NCBI GenBank assembly: GCA_964519955.1
Contig: CAZFLM010000040.1
Location: forward strand, 1-56,835
Source: CAZFLM01 sp964519955
Lineage (GTDB): Bacteria > Armatimonadota > Chthonomonadetes > Chthonomonadales > CAJBBX01
Direction of reading: 5' to 3'
DNA length: 56,835 bases
The position numbers and the translations under genes were made by a program. Below the pieces are notes generated by a model. It was not told the origin of the DNA. It searched no databases and worked only from the letters and a program-made list of their open reading frames with translations. Positions 43,880 to 50,457 of this stretch are shown piece after piece. Every line of letters begins with the position of its first letter. Within the stretch, counting starts at the first letter, position 1.

Positions 43880-43892
43880 TCCGATGGCGGCC
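43880..43892 (+). repeat. CCGATGGCGGCC repeat, copy 1 (possible activator site)
   Basis: TCCGATGGCGGCC lies directly before the first sigma-54 promoter. Related copies at 43948-43961 (GGCCGATGGCGGCC) and 44185-44195 (GGCCGATGGCC, a perfect inverted repeat around GAT). Confidence 0.3.
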
Positions 43893-43894
43893 GA

Positions 43895-43911
43895 TTGGCA
43901 CGCCCCATGCA
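43895..43911 (+). promoter_or_regulatory. Sigma-54 promoter 1 (-24/-12)
   Basis: TTGGCACGCCCCATGCA matches the RpoN consensus (TGGCAC-N5-TTGCA) with one change, T to A in the -12 block; GG and GC have the required spacing. GTAGG lies about 10 bases downstream. Confidence 0.65.
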
Positions 43912-43947
43912 TCGGGATGATGTAGGACCCGACGGCAGCGGCGGTCC

Positions 43948-43961
43948 GGCCGATGGCGGCC
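43948..43961 (+). repeat. GGCCGATGGCGGCC repeat, copy 2 (possible activator site)
   Basis: Sits 65 bases upstream of sigma-54 promoter 2, a reasonable place for an enhancer-binding protein. The inverted repeat character (GGCC-GATG-GCGGCC) supports a dimeric protein. Confidence 0.3.
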
Positions 43962-44025
43962 TCGCCTGGCAGCGGATCGGTGACTTCGCCGGCTCAGCGG
44001 GCGAGGTTGGGCGGATCGGGGCCAA

Positions 44026-44042
44026 TTGGCACGCATCTTGCA
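44026..44042 (+). promoter_or_regulatory. Sigma-54 promoter 2 (-24/-12)
   Basis: TTGGCACGCATCTTGCA is a perfect match to the RpoN consensus. GTAGTAGG lies 8 bases after the -12 block, where transcription would start. Confidence 0.85.
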
Positions 44043-44114
44043 GGGGCACGTAGTAGGTTGGGTAGACTGGTATCAGTGCGGTCCTTTTGCAGAAAGCCTA
44101 CCCCCGCATGTTGT

Positions 44115-44131
44115 TTGGCACGCTTCGTGCA
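44115..44131 (+). promoter_or_regulatory. Sigma-54 promoter 3 (-24/-12)
   Basis: TTGGCACGCTTCGTGCA keeps the GG and GC dinucleotides and TGGCACG; -12 block reads GTGCA. TTAGTAG follows 8 bases later, as at promoter 2. About 125 bases upstream of the PEP-CTERM gene. Confidence 0.8.
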
Positions 44132-44184
44132 ATGGCACTTAGTAGCCCTTATCCAGGTGCGCAGGGGCCTGTAGGGGTCGAGAC

Positions 44185-44195
44185 GGCCGATGGCC
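44185..44195 (+). repeat. GGCCGATGGCC repeat, copy 3
   Basis: Perfect inverted repeat GGCC-GAT-GGCC, downstream of the three sigma-54 promoters in the leader of the PEP-CTERM gene. Related to copies at 43880 and 43948. Confidence 0.3.
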
Positions 44196-44256
44196 CGTGC
44201 GAAGACGCGCACGTTGTTCTGCACCTGTTCTGTATTGGTGAAAGGAGATGGAAAGC

Positions 44257-44967
44257 ATGAGGAAGATCCTCATCACCCTTGTGGCGGTCGGGGTCCTGTT
44301 GTGCGCTATGACCGCCAGCCAGGCCCTCACGGTCTACGTTCAGACGCTGGACACGACCAGCTTGGGGTACGCGGCCGAGGACTGGACTTCGCCCTTCAAC
44401 ATCTGGGACGACGGTGGCCTCGACATGACGTCGCTGCTGACACCGCAGGACGGTGGGTTGCCGCACGCTTACTTCGCCAGCCCCTTGGCGACGCCGACCT
44501 TCGGTCGTGAGCGCAGCTACTACTTCACCGTGCCGCAGGTAACGTTCACCAACGTCGAGGCGTGGTACGCGCTCAAGATCTGGACCGGCGGAGACTCCAG
44601 CGCCCACACGATTCTGGTCAAGGGCCGCATCAACGGCAAGTACACCTACGACGGCACCAACTACGGTGGCGGCGGCACGTGGACGGCCTATGAACTCTAC
44701 GACCTGACGACCAGTACGGCGTACACCGTTCCCGTGGCGGATCCGGTCTCCGGCATCATCCCGCATCTGTACGAGTCGATGACATTCTCGGATGGCCCGG
44801 TGAACCTCTACGTCGAGCAGCGCCGCAACATCCCGGTGCCGCAGTTGGCGAACGAGATGACCGGCGTCATCACGACGGTACCGGAGCCGGGCGCAGTCGC
44901 AATGTTGTTTGGTTCGGGTATCGTTGGCAGCCTGCTGATCTGGCGCCGCCGCCGCACCGCAGCCTAG
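44257..44967 (+). CDS. PEP-CTERM sorting-domain secreted protein
   Basis: 236 residues from the ATG at 44257 (AGGAG nine bases upstream; the ATG at 44248 sits too close to it). Signal peptide (KILITLVAVGVLLCAMTASQA), a beta-rich Thr/Tyr/Gly-rich body without recognised domain. The C-terminal tripartite signal reads VPEPG, a membrane segment (AVAMLFGSGIVGSLLIW), then RRRR. Family knowledge: such proteins are handled by exosortase and are often linked to exopolysaccharide and biofilm or floc. No exosortase is in this window. Three sigma-54 promoters precede it. Confidence 0.9.
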   Translation: MRKILITLVAVGVLLCAMTASQALTVYVQTLDTTSLGYAAEDWTSPFNIWDDGGLDMTSLLTPQDGGLPHAYFASPLATPTFGRERSYYFTVPQVTFTNVEAWYALKIWTGGDSSAHTILVKGRINGKYTYDGTNYGGGGTWTAYELYDLTTSTAYTVPVADPVSGIIPHLYESMTFSDGPVNLYVEQRRNIPVPQLANEMTGVITTVPEPGAVAMLFGSGIVGSLLIWRRRRTAA

Positions 44968-44999
44968 TTCGTCGGTTGCACGTGAGTACGAACGTCCTG

Positions 45000-45038
45000 T
45001 CACTGGGTGCCCCAGATATGCACTGGGACACCCAGTGA
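45000..45038 (+). terminator. Nested hairpin after the PEP-CTERM gene
   Basis: TCACTGGGTG (45000-45009) pairs perfectly with CACCCAGTGA (45029-45038), and the loop holds a second stem, CCCAG/CTGGG. It lies 32 bases after the stop. No T-tract follows, only TACTATCG and a C-run, so it could be a stabilising 3' element rather than a terminator. Confidence 0.5.
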
Positions 45039-45488
45039 TACTATCGCCCTAACCCCCCCGCAGCTCGGCTGATACCGCCCACATCCATTGCTTCCCGCAG
45101 GTGCTGTCGTAGTCACGGCCTGCTAGCGCTCCGCCCTGGCTGGCGGCGGCTGCAGCCCATCTTCATCTCGCAGTTCGTGATCCAAAGTGGTGTGCGTGCC
45201 AGGCACCGTGTCTCGCCTCCCTTGCGGCAGGCACCACTCCACGGGCGTCTGGCGGCCGCCAGCGTGCCGTACTACCATTGCCAACACGTGCCCTTACATT
45301 ACGTCCCAGCGGGTCCTGCGGTGCCTTGAGGCGCGACCTCACCGCACCGGGAACATGCACGGCCTGGGCATCGTCAGAGTTGGGAGAGCGCCTCTTGTCC
45401 CCCCGACTCGTCGCCGGAACCCACGCAGGTTCGTCCCAAGGATGAGCTCAGCACGCACATGCCGAGCATCCGCGAAAGGATCAGCACC
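45039..45488. other. 450-base region before the first paralogous secreted protein
   Basis: A C-run (45052-45059) is followed by mixed sequence without a credible gene. At 45188-45206 GGTGTGCGTGCCAGGCACC holds the palindrome GTGCCAGGCAC, and GGCAGGCACCAC (45231-45242) can pair with GTGGTG...GTGCC before it. No promoter could be called for the gene at 45489. Confidence 0.35.
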
Positions 45489-46148
45489 GTGCTCCATACT
45501 TCGATTCCCCGTCGGCTCGGGCTCCTAGCCGCGCTCCTCTGCGTCTCTGCGGTAGCCTTGCCTCATCCTGCGAACGCCAGCGACACTGCCGCCGTGAACG
45601 GCATCTGCATGGTCCACGGCGCGTTGTCATTCGACTTCGAGACGACGCTGATGTCGGTCGACATCGACGCATACCGAGCAGTCCTGTCCACTGGCGTTCG
45701 CTACGTTGGATCGGTCGATATCGCCAGCGTTGCGGGACCATTCGCGATGGAGCTGAGCGCTCCGGTCGCTGCCATCTCCTTCCCGACCGACAACCCTAGC
45801 GGCAACCATGCGATCATCACAACCTACGAGTACTACCACGCCGACTACCGATTTGTCGTGCCAGGTGACCCGAAATCGATCAAGTACTTCCGCGCCGTCG
45901 CACTCGTGGAGATCACCACTCTGCAGAGGAACCCCTATGCGATCGTCTATGGCAACATGGCGCAGGTTGGCGTGAAGGTGTACGACCTGGATGACCCGGC
46001 CAACGAGAGCGGCCTGAACGAGCCCAGAATCCAGTCGACGCAACCAGGAACCGCCACCGAGCCAGGCTATGTGCTCGGCGATCCGTTCTACAAGTACTGG
46101 CTCCAGCCGATGGCGCGTGGATGGGCCAGGATCAGGATGCCCGTCTAG
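45489..46148 (+). CDS. Secreted protein of unknown function, paralog A
   Basis: 219 residues from the GTG at 45489, chosen because AAAGGA lies 9 bases upstream; an ATG at 45459 has none. Signal peptide (RRLGLLAALLCVSAVALPHPANA). The body aligns with the protein at 46363: shared VDIAS-AGPFA (DIACLSGPFA), AP-AAISF (APAASIDF), YADYxxxVPG and SIKY(F/Y)(R/K)A at the same spacing. It carries a 45-residue C-terminal extension absent from paralog B. No cysteines in the mature core, no PEP-CTERM. Function not known. Confidence 0.7.
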   Translation: MLHTSIPRRLGLLAALLCVSAVALPHPANASDTAAVNGICMVHGALSFDFETTLMSVDIDAYRAVLSTGVRYVGSVDIASVAGPFAMELSAPVAAISFPTDNPSGNHAIITTYEYYHADYRFVVPGDPKSIKYFRAVALVEITTLQRNPYAIVYGNMAQVGVKVYDLDDPANESGLNEPRIQSTQPGTATEPGYVLGDPFYKYWLQPMARGWARIRMPV

Positions 46149-46184
46149 GCGCCGCCACACCACGCCCAATCCTGGATCGCAGAT

Positions 46185-46221
46185 CGGCGGGCCGCAGTGT
46201 CGCGGGCCCGCCGTCTTGTTG
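46185..46221 (+). terminator. Intrinsic terminator after paralog A
   Basis: CGGCGGGCC pairs perfectly with GGCCCGCCG (ends 46213), followed by TCTTGTTGT. Confidence 0.75.
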
Positions 46222-46362
46222 TCTGCCTCGCCGGTGCGAACCCGAAGCCCAGTACCTTGCCCAGTCCGCCCTCCTCCGGTCTTGCGGAAGAACGTGTTGT
46301 GCAACATGAAGCCGACCGATGAGTTGCACGCACGAAGTCCAACAACCGAGGAGTAACGCAAG

Positions 46363-46893
46363 ATGAAGTATACGAGCTGGATCGGTTCTACGGTGGCGCT
46401 GCTGACCGTCTGCATGCCCGCCTTCGCCGGTACGATCAGCACGGCCAGCGCGAGCGGCAATATCTCGATCGATGGCCGCAACAAGATTAGCTGTGATGTC
46501 CAGTCCATGTCGCGCCTCATGCGGACCGGCCGCCAGGTGCTGGGACAGATCGACATCGCTTGCCTGAGCGGCCCCTTCGCCGGCGACATCTATGCGCCGG
46601 CGGCCAGCATCGACTTCTCCACCGTTACCATTAACGGTGTTAGCTACCAGAAGGCAGTGGTCCACTCGGCCGAGTTCTGGTATGCCGACTACTCGCAGGC
46701 TGTGCCGGGCGTGCCCAGCAGCATCAAGTACTACAAGGCGTTCTGCGACGTGACGATCATCAAGATGGGGGCTGGCTACGTGGGGTTCGTTGTTCGCCGC
46801 TCCGGCGACGGCGCGATCCTGGCCGCAACCGCTCCTGATCTGCAGACTGCCGCGGTGCTCCCGCTCTCCGGTACGGTCGCGGTAGCTCAGTAG
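46363..46893 (+). CDS. Secreted protein of unknown function, paralog B
   Basis: 176 residues. GGAG ribosome site, signal peptide (WIGSTVALLTVCMPAFAG). Central region homologous to the protein at 45489: GQIDIACLSGPFAGDIYAPAASIDF-like segment, YADYSQAVPGVPSSIKYYKA, then a beta strand. Ends in a hydrophobic strand LPLSGTVAVAQ. Likely beta-sandwich, secreted or periplasmic. Upstream, GTTGTGCAAC (46291-46300) is a small inverted repeat. Each paralog has its own terminator, so they are separate units from one duplication. Confidence 0.7.
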   Translation: MKYTSWIGSTVALLTVCMPAFAGTISTASASGNISIDGRNKISCDVQSMSRLMRTGRQVLGQIDIACLSGPFAGDIYAPAASIDFSTVTINGVSYQKAVVHSAEFWYADYSQAVPGVPSSIKYYKAFCDVTIIKMGAGYVGFVVRRSGDGAILAATAPDLQTAAVLPLSGTVAVAQ

Positions 46894-46937
46894 ACCGAAC
46901 TGCAGGCTAGAATAGGAATCGGAGCCATGTAATGAAG

Positions 46938-46973
46938 GCGGCCCCGCCGGTCTACCCAGACCGGCGGGGCCGC
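46938..46973. terminator. Bidirectional terminator between convergent genes
   Basis: GCGGCCCCGCCGGTC and GACCGGCGGGGCCGC form a perfect 15-bp stem with a 6-base loop, placed between the stops of paralog B (+) and the lipoprotein (-). Confidence 0.85.
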
Positions 46974-47008
46974 ACTATGTCTGCCCCATCGCCTCGCGAC
47001 TGCCGCCG

Positions 47009-47950
47009 CTACTGAACGTCCGACTTCCGTTCCACCACCGATTCCGTAGCCCCCTTCGGGGCGATGAAGCGGAACCGGTCGTCGGCCAGCTTCGGGTTCG
47101 GCACGAAACGCACGACGCGCTCGACCGCCGAGAGCCGCGGGTCCTTGGCAATGATGGCGCCATCCCGGTTCCTCACGCTGCCCGACCAGGCCAGATCCGT
47201 GGCAGACTTCAGGGCGATGCCCGTATCGGCATCCAGCCACAGCGTGAAGCGCCCCTTGGTCGGCTTGAGGCTCAGCTTGGCGCTCGGGCCCAACATCGTC
47301 TGGGGGTACTCGGTCAGGAACTTGTCCGACAGCGTGCCCTCGACCACCTGAACGCGCTTCCCGTCGATCGTCTCGTCCGGAGCGAGGCGCGCCGACGCCA
47401 CGCCCGGCGGCAAGCCGTCCGACTGGCTGAACACCAGCGGCGACATCAACTGCACCGCCTCCTTGTCGACGGCCTGACACAGATCCTTCATCGAGCCCGT
47501 GACGTCCTTGCGCCGATACGTGTTGCTCACGCCCTCCCAGTGGACCATGGCGCTCCCGTTCGCCTGCAGCACCTGAGTGCCCATGCGAGTGTCCCGCACG
47601 TACAGGCCGATTCGCGCCGGCTCCCGAACGTACTCCAGCACCGTGTCCTGGTGGCTCTTCTGCTCGCGCCCAAATGCCCACGACACCTCCGCCGAGCTGT
47701 AGATGTGCGCCGACGCGACGGATCGGTAGACGGCCACCATCCTCTTCAGAGCCGCGTACGGGTCGCTCGGAGGCGCCGACGTGGGCAGGGCAGCCCCGGC
47801 CTTCGGTGGAGCGGCGGTAAGGAGACGGTCCGGTTGGCCGTAGACGTCGCGGTGATCGGCGTCGCGGGGCCCGCACGCGGCCGCGCCCAACGCGGCCATA
47901 GCAGCAGGGATCCAGAGCCAACGAGACCGAACTGGAAGACGGATCGACAT
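47009..47950 (-). CDS. Putative lipoprotein, LolA/DUF2092-like
   Basis: 313 residues from the ATG at 47950. Lipoprotein signal (WLWIPAAMAALGAAACG, Cys at about 25). The mature part, after a Pro/Ala linker, starts PYAALKRMVAVYRSVASAHIYSSAEVSW and continues as an extended half-barrel pattern with GRFTLWLDADTGIALKSATDL. This resembles LolA/LppX/DUF2092-type lipid-binding folds. Binding of lipid or lipoprotein is inference. A long hairpin sits in its leader. Downstream of the Gfo/Idh gene but 157 bases apart. Confidence 0.65.
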   Translation of the reverse strand: MSIRLPVRSRWLWIPAAMAALGAAACGPRDADHRDVYGQPDRLLTAAPPKAGAALPTSAPPSDPYAALKRMVAVYRSVASAHIYSSAEVSWAFGREQKSHQDTVLEYVREPARIGLYVRDTRMGTQVLQANGSAMVHWEGVSNTYRRKDVTGSMKDLCQAVDKEAVQLMSPLVFSQSDGLPPGVASARLAPDETIDGKRVQVVEGTLSDKFLTEYPQTMLGPSAKLSLKPTKGRFTLWLDADTGIALKSATDLAWSGSVRNRDGAIIAKDPRLSAVERVVRFVPNPKLADDRFRFIAPKGATESVVERKSDVQ

Positions 47951-47975
47951 GTTTCTTGCCCCCTGGCGGGTTACG

Positions 47976-48018
47976 GAGCGCTTGGCACCCCGCAAGATTA
48001 TCGGGATGCCAAGCGCTC
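47976..48018 (-). promoter_or_regulatory. 12-bp perfect inverted repeat in the lipoprotein leader
   Basis: GAGCGCTTGGCA (47976-47987) and TGCCAAGCGCTC (48007-48018) are perfect complements; the loop holds a smaller CCC/GGG stem. It lies 26 bases before the lipoprotein start with no T-tract. The layout is like the nested hairpin at 45000. Operator, attenuator or mRNA stability element. Confidence 0.45.
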
Positions 48019-48048
48019 AAGCGGAGAGCTTGCGCCCAACGCCTGCAG

Positions 48049-48079
48049 GGGCGCCCTACCCGGATCGGCCTGGGCGCCC
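48049..48079 (-). terminator. Hairpin after the Gfo/Idh gene
   Basis: Two GGGCGCCC octamers (48049-48056, 48072-48079) can pair with each other about 30 bases after the stop of the minus-strand oxidoreductase gene. No T-tract, so weak support as terminator. Confidence 0.35.
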
Positions 48080-48107
48080 GCAACTGCCAACTGCTAGATG
48101 GGTACGA

Positions 48108-49094
48108 CTAGACGCTCACGAGCGCTCCGCCGTCGCCTGCCGACTTCCAGGCCGCCTCGGTCAACTCGATGACCCGCAGCCCGCACTCGAACGGCGACTG
48201 CACCTCGGCCTTGCCCAGAATGGCGTCCGCGAAGTTGCGATCCGGGTTGGAGCCGCCCGTCAGATGGTCGAACGAGATGCGGTTGCCCTTGCCGTCGCAC
48301 ACGCTCAGCTTGCCGTTGCGCATGAAGAACACGCCGTTCTCGCACCAGATGGTCAGGTCCTCATGCCAGCACGGGGCATCGCCGACTACGGAGATCGTCG
48401 CCTGGGCCCCGCCCTTGAACGTCAGGGCGATCGCCGAGTTGATGTCGACCGGGGTGCCGCAGTTGTCGATGTGCGCGGAGACCTTCTCGACGCCGAGGCC
48501 GGTCACCCAGAGGATGATATCGAGAAGATGGCTGCCGGAGTCGTTGAGCTGGCCGCCGCCGGAGAGGGCCGGGTCCTGGCGCCACGTACCCGCGACGCCC
48601 TTCTTCCACTCCTGGCACTGCAGGGCGGTCACGTAGGTCACCTTGCCGAACGCGCCGGATTCGATCTGCTCGCGGATGTAGCGAAACTCCGGTTGGTAGT
48701 GCCGCTGATAGGAGAGCAAGCACACCTTGCCGGAGGAGTCGCGCTTCGCGAGCAGCGCCTTCGCGTCGGCAACCGTGCAGACCATCGGCTTCTCGCACAA
48801 CACGTGAAGCCCGGCGTCCAGCGCGGCCACCACATGCTCGAAGTGAAGCGTGTGGGGCGTGGCCACCTCGATCGCGTCCATCTCGACGGACTTGATCATC
48901 TCCTGATGCGTCGCGAACGACGGCAGGCTCGCATACGCGGGCGCCACCGCGCGCGCGCGCTCGATCGCGTCCGGGTTCGGATCGCAGAGCGCCACGATCT
49001 CCAGCTCCTTCACGCCGCCCATCTGGTTCATGTGGTAGCGCGCCATGCCGCCTGTCGCGATCATGCCCACGCGCACCTTCGCTGCGTCACTCAC
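48108..49094 (-). CDS. Gfo/Idh/MocA-family NAD(P)-dependent oxidoreductase
   Basis: 328 residues; GTG start with AGGAGG upstream. N-terminal Rossmann fold (VRVGMIATGGMARYHMNQM, with ATGGMA in place of the usual GxGxxG), then the family signature HVLCEKPM with active-site Lys. The C-terminal alpha/beta domain includes GGGQLNDSGSHLLDIILWVTG. The family oxidises or isomerises sugars and inositols; the substrate is unknown. Lies 51 bases after kdsA on the same strand, so a sugar-related role is possible. Confidence 0.85.
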   Translation of the reverse strand: MSDAAKVRVGMIATGGMARYHMNQMGGVKELEIVALCDPNPDAIERARAVAPAYASLPSFATHQEMIKSVEMDAIEVATPHTLHFEHVVAALDAGLHVLCEKPMVCTVADAKALLAKRDSSGKVCLLSYQRHYQPEFRYIREQIESGAFGKVTYVTALQCQEWKKGVAGTWRQDPALSGGGQLNDSGSHLLDIILWVTGLGVEKVSAHIDNCGTPVDINSAIALTFKGGAQATISVVGDAPCWHEDLTIWCENGVFFMRNGKLSVCDGKGNRISFDHLTGGSNPDRNFADAILGKAEVQSPFECGLRVIELTEAAWKSAGDGGALVSV

Positions 49095-49145
49095 CTTTGC
49101 GTCCTCCTATGTTTGGGCCGCATCTGCGGCTTCTTGCCAAGCTCG

Positions 49146-49973
49146 TTAGCCCCTGCCCTTCGCCGCGTCGTCGATGGCCGCCACCTGCCGGAGCAGCGCC
49201 TCCAGCTCCCCGAGCGGCCACATCGTGGCGGGATCGGAGAGGCCGCGCGACGGGTCGGGGTGCACTTCCAGAAACAGCGCGTCGATGCCGACAGCCGTGG
49301 CCGCGCGCACGAGATGCGGCACGAACTCGCGCCGCCCGCCCGAGAGCCCGCCGGCCGCACTCGGTTGCTGCACGCTGTGGGTACCGTCGAAGCACACCGG
49401 GTAGCCCAGCGCCCGCATCTGCGGCAGCGAGCACATGTCGACGACGAGCGTGTGGTAGCCGAACGACACGCCGCGCTCCGTCAACACGATGGACTGGTTG
49501 CCCTCGGCCTCGATCTTGCCGACCACGTGGGCCATGTCGGAGGGCGCGGTGAACTGCCCCTTCTTCACGTTGACGCAGCGCCCGGTGCGCGCCGCTGCAA
49601 CCACCAGGTCCGTCTGGCGGCACAGGAACGCGGGGATCTGCAGGATGTCGGCCACCTCGGCGACGGGCGCGGCCTGGTGGGGTTCGTGGATATCGGTGAG
49701 CACGGGCAGGCCGAACTCCGACTTCACAGCCGCGAGCCAGGCGAGCCCGGTCTCGAGCCCCGGCCCCCTGGACGAGGAGCCGGACGTGCGGTTCGCCTTG
49801 TCGAACGATGCCTTGAACACGTAGGGCATACCGAGCGAGCGACAGATCGTGGAAGCCGTCGCGGCCACCTCTCGACATAAGTCGAGGCTCTCCGCGACGC
49901 ATGGGCCCGCGATAACGACGGTTCGGCGGCTCTCGTCGCCGATGTCGAGCGAGCCGACTCGTACCAAACGCAT
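49146..49973 (-). CDS. kdsA: Kdo-8-phosphate synthase KdsA, metal-dependent type
   Basis: 275 residues from the ATG at 49973. TIM-barrel DAHP/KDOPS family: IAGPCVAES, FKASFDKANRTSGSSSRGPG, LTDIHEP, QIPAFLCRQTDL, VNVKKGQF, TERGVSFGYHTLVVDM and FDGTHSVQQP. The Cys in AGPCVAES is the residue that, in family knowledge, marks metal-dependent enzymes; E. coli has Asn there. Condenses PEP with arabinose 5-phosphate to feed KdsB. Separated from the lpx block and divergent from the ilv leader. Confidence 0.94.
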   Translation of the reverse strand: MRLVRVGSLDIGDESRRTVVIAGPCVAESLDLCREVAATASTICRSLGMPYVFKASFDKANRTSGSSSRGPGLETGLAWLAAVKSEFGLPVLTDIHEPHQAAPVAEVADILQIPAFLCRQTDLVVAAARTGRCVNVKKGQFTAPSDMAHVVGKIEAEGNQSIVLTERGVSFGYHTLVVDMCSLPQMRALGYPVCFDGTHSVQQPSAAGGLSGGRREFVPHLVRAATAVGIDALFLEVHPDPSRGLSDPATMWPLGELEALLRQVAAIDDAAKGRG

Positions 49974-50039
49974 GATGTGGGATCCGTAGAACGGGGAATG
50001 TGCCCGGCCGCGCAGCGGGAAGCGACACTCGTCACACCG

Positions 50040-50069
50040 TTGACGCCTGCGCCGGGGCTGTGCTATTAT
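50040..50069 (+). promoter_or_regulatory. Sigma-70-type promoter of the ilv operon
   Basis: TTGACG (50040-50045), 18 bp, TATTAT (50064-50069), with TG at 50061-50062 as an extended -10. Transcription would start near 50076, at the 5' end of the T-box leader. Confidence 0.7.
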
Positions 50070-50075
50070 AGTTGT

Positions 50076-50365
50076 CTGTACTGAATAACGCAAGGCGTTG
50101 ACGAGGCCAGTACGCGGTCGCTTCCGTTTCAGAGAGTCGCCGGTTGGTGCGAGGCGATAAGGGCGAGCGCGGAAACTCCCCTCCGAGCCGGTTGACCCAA
50201 CGGGCGCAGCCCAAGTAGGTCGGCCCGGGTTGCGCCCGATACCGCGCAAAGAGTGGGGTGGCAGCCGCCATGCGGCATCGTTCGCGTTTCGATAACGCGT
50301 GCTACCTTACAAGGGTGGTACCGCGTGAGTGAACCTCTCGTCCCTTGGGGATGAGGGGTTTTTTG
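50076..50365 (+). promoter_or_regulatory. T-box riboswitch leader of ilvBN
   Basis: Stem I carries the canonical elements CCAGTA, CAGAGAG and GGTTGGTGCGA. The T-box AGGGTGGTACCGCG (50312-50325) is intact. Its TGGT bulge would pair with a tRNA ending ACCA, fitting the discriminator A of Leu, Ile and Val tRNAs. AAGGG of the T-box can pair with CCCTT (50342-50346) to form the antiterminator, competing with the terminator. The specifier is most likely CTC (50176-50178, Leu) in GGAAACTCCCCTCCGAG, by analogy with leucine T-boxes; this assignment is less certain than the T-box call. Low charged tRNA would allow read-through into ilvB. Confidence 0.93.
50334..50364 (+). terminator. T-box-controlled intrinsic terminator
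   Basis: CCTC...GTCCC pairs with GGGAT...GAGG, followed by six T (50359-50364). Mutually exclusive with the antiterminator formed by the T-box. Confidence 0.9.
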
Positions 50366-50457
50366 CATACTGGACCATCGCGCCCTGCGCTTCGCGTAGT
50401 TCAGGACAGAAGTGGCCGCCGATCGAAGCCGGCGAGCAGATGAGGAGTCGTTGGACC

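Noticed and set aside
45188..45242. GTGCCAGGCAC palindrome as a REP element
   Set aside because: Only one palindrome of this kind was seen in the window, and no REP-type transposase is present.
45187..45528. 113-codon ORF before paralog A
   Set aside because: No ribosome site, Arg/Pro-rich shadow composition, overlaps the start of a signal-peptide gene in another frame.
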